Origin: Chloroflexota bacterium
Lineage (GTDB): Bacteria > Chloroflexota > Dehalococcoidia > Lucifugimonadales > Lucifugimonadaceae
Assembly (NCBI GenBank): GCA_002721615.1
Contig: PBKW01000011.1
Span: 176,089 to 240,088 of the forward strand
Reading direction: 5' to 3'
Length of the DNA: 64,000 bases
Shown here: one piece after another, positions 62,558 to 64,000 of the stretch
Layout of the letters: each line of letters opens with the position of its first letter
How positions within the stretch are numbered: position 1 is the stretch's first letter
Position numbers and translations under genes: made by a program
The notes under the pieces: model-generated
What the model saw: the letters and a program-made list of their open reading frames with translations, nothing else
Database searches by the model: none
Told to the model about the DNA's origin: nothing

Positions 62558-64000
62558 CTATTTTAATAAAAATGTCACATCTTGAGCGAAAGCTTCTCTG
62601 TTTGAGTTAATGATATCTAATTGACCTCTACCTTTGACCAACTGTTTTGATCCATCATGCTCTGGCTTTGAATAATTTTTGAACCAGTCAAAAAGTTGTC
62701 TCTTCATTTTAATAATAATTTCAGCAAAATCCGGATTATTTATTTCGTTTTTTGTTTCTTTGGGATCAGCCATTAAATTATAAAATTCGCATTCAACTCC
62801 GTTATATCTATGGATATATTTGTGATTATTATTTCGAATCATTCGAGTTTGACCGTATTCGTCATATACCATTATTGGTTTTTGGTCTATTTTCTTAGAT
62901 CCCTGAATTAATTTCTTAAAACTTTTTCCAGGCATTTGATGATTTTCAGAATGTTCTATATTGGAAAATTCTAAAATAGTTGGCATAAGATCATAGTGGC
63001 TTAGTAAGTCAAAATTAACGATGTCTTGAGGTAAATGGTTAGGCATAGATATTATAGTAGGAACTTTTACCGATGTATCAAACATATTAGGAGGATAAGT
63101 ACCATTTCCTTTACCCCAAATTCCATGATGTCCCATGTTCATACCATTGTCCGAGGTGAAAATAATTAATGTGTTATCACGTAATTTCTTCTCTTCAAGC
63201 CAATCTAATAAACGTCCTATGTTTTTATCCATCTCAGTAATTGCAGAAAAATAGCCACTTAAAATTTGTCTTCTTTCTAGTTTTGTATGACCTATGCTTC
63301 CTGAAGCCCCTTCTTTTGATAAATGGTTGGGGTGAGTTGATTCCCAATCTACCGATTCAAATTTACAATTTTTGAAATAATCATCGTAAACATCTTTTGG
63401 GTGCTGATGTCTATCCCATGGTGCATGTGGAGCTGTGTAATGAACATTCAATGAGAATGGTTTTTTTTCGTGAAATTGCTCTTCTAAAAATTTTATTCCA
63501 TTCTCTGTTATTACATCACTAACATAACCATCTGCTTCGTAAAGTTTTCCATCCCTAAACATCGGTGATTTGTAGTAATCTCCGGAACCTGTAGCAAATA
63601 CATCCCAAAAATCAAAACCAGCTTGAGGTGTCACTGAATCTCCAAGATGCCATTTGCCACTTAGAGCAGTTGAATATCCTCTTTTTTTTAGTAGTTCAAT
63701 GTAAGTAGGTGTTCCTTTTATATATTGGATACTTTTATCTTCTTCTGAAAGTTCTGCAGAATTTCCTGAACGTAAAAAATCTTGCACACCATGTTGTGAT
63801 GGCATTTGACCAGTTAGAATAGTTGCACGGGCAGGAGAACAAACCGGGGATGCGCAAAAGAAATTTTCAAATCTTATTCCCGTTTCACTGAGGCGGTTCA
63901 AATTTGGTGAAATAAGTTCTTCTGTACCTGCACAGTTCATTGCCCATGGGCCTTGATCATCACTCAGTATAAATAATATATTTGGTCTATTTTGATCAGT
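62558..64000 (-). CDS. Sulfatase (arylsulfatase/choline-sulfatase-like), cut by the right edge
   Basis: The frame runs on to the right edge, so the first residues are missing; it enters with RPNILFILSDDQG, the metal-binding start of the sulfatase fold. The active-site motif VCSPARATILTGQ (CxPxR) carries the cysteine that becomes formylglycine. TALSGKWHLGD and FTSDNGMNMGHHG hold further metal and sulfate ligands. An anaerobic or aerobic formylglycine-generating enzyme must act on it. Without a visible signal peptide, its location cannot be told. It hydrolyses a sulfate ester, perhaps from algal polysaccharide or choline sulfate; the exact substrate is unknown. It points away from the B12 cluster with 91 bases between. 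Confidence 0.93.
   Translation of the reverse strand, partial: TDQNRPNILFILSDDQGPWAMNCAGTEELISPNLNRLSETGIRFENFFCASPVCSPARATILTGQMPSQHGVQDFLRSGNSAELSEEDKSIQYIKGTPTYIELLKKRGYSTALSGKWHLGDSVTPQAGFDFWDVFATGSGDYYKSPMFRDGKLYEADGYVSDVITENGIKFLEEQFHEKKPFSLNVHYTAPHAPWDRHQHPKDVYDDYFKNCKFESVDWESTHPNHLSKEGASGSIGHTKLERRQILSGYFSAITEMDKNIGRLLDWLEEKKLRDNTLIIFTSDNGMNMGHHGIWGKGNGTYPPNMFDTSVKVPTIISMPNHLPQDIVNFDLLSHYDLMPTILEFSNIEHSENHQMPGKSFKKLIQGSKKIDQKPIMVYDEYGQTRMIRNNNHKYIHRYNGVECEFYNLMADPKETKNEINNPDFAEIIIKMKRQLFDWFKNYSKPEHDGSKQLVKGRGQLDIINSNREAFAQDVTFLLK

Overview
This is a strongly AT-rich, gene-dense bacterial chromosome segment without insertion sequences, phage genes, rRNA or CRISPR. The gene set points to a marine Chloroflexota bacterium, most likely SAR202-like (inference). 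The signs are: several enolase-superfamily (mandelate racemase/muconate lactonizing) paralogs in one cluster; an 11-subunit complex I operon without nuoE, nuoF or nuoG; a type E (CCG-domain) succinate dehydrogenase; an ABC solute-binding lipoprotein with the Val/Glu/Lys-rich linker common in Chloroflexota; and an arylsulfatase-family enzyme.

Layout. 1-7.4 kb: a truncated enolase-superfamily gene, a CAT-anticodon tRNA, a Prx6-type peroxiredoxin behind what looks like a cysteine-codon transcription attenuator, a molybdopterin oxidoreductase with its own flavin reductase, an SDR, and three more enolase-superfamily genes. 7.5-14 kb: a membrane-anchored vWA-like protein, a cyclophilin lipoprotein, lipB, thrC, an acetyltransferase and a zinc alcohol dehydrogenase. 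14-24.7 kb: the nuoABCDHIJK-(DUF2007)-LMN operon. 24.7-30 kb: NAD kinase, a NUDIX hydrolase and sdhA-sdhB-sdhE. 30-38.4 kb: pccB, an unrecognised 455-residue protein, mdh and an SDR on the minus strand; folP-folK; a CopD-like protein, a TlpA-like lipoprotein and glyS. 38.4-52 kb: a two-gene D-glutamate cyclase, an MFS transporter, fumC, a DUF255 protein, a potassium channel, an aminotransferase, a membrane-bound winged-helix regulator, an MFS/CMD pair and an isomerase/NHL pair. 52-64 kb: two thioredoxin-like proteins, an INO1-epimerase-HIT-MFS operon, a hydroxyacid dehydrogenase, a cobalamin riboswitch with a btuC-btuF-btuD-like transporter, and a sulfatase cut by the right edge.

The metabolism is aerobic and heterotrophic: sugar-acid and organosulfate breakdown (enolase superfamily, SDRs, sulfatase), TCA steps (fumC, mdh, sdhABE), complex I, and propionyl-CoA carboxylation. 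The last of these leads to B12-dependent methylmalonyl-CoA mutase, which would fit B12 import under riboswitch control.

The most striking find is upstream of the peroxiredoxin at 1548-1717, minus strand. A consensus-like promoter is placed so that transcription should start at the ATG of a 28-codon peptide with six Cys codons (CCC-N-CC). The peptide is followed by an intrinsic terminator immediately before the peroxiredoxin ribosome-binding site, and a 9-nt segment of the peptide gene is perfectly complementary to the terminator's 5' arm and loop. This has every part of a leaderless, cysteine-sensing ribosome-mediated attenuator. Comparable polycysteine leaders are known in mycobacteria; I do not know of one described for a peroxiredoxin in this phylum.
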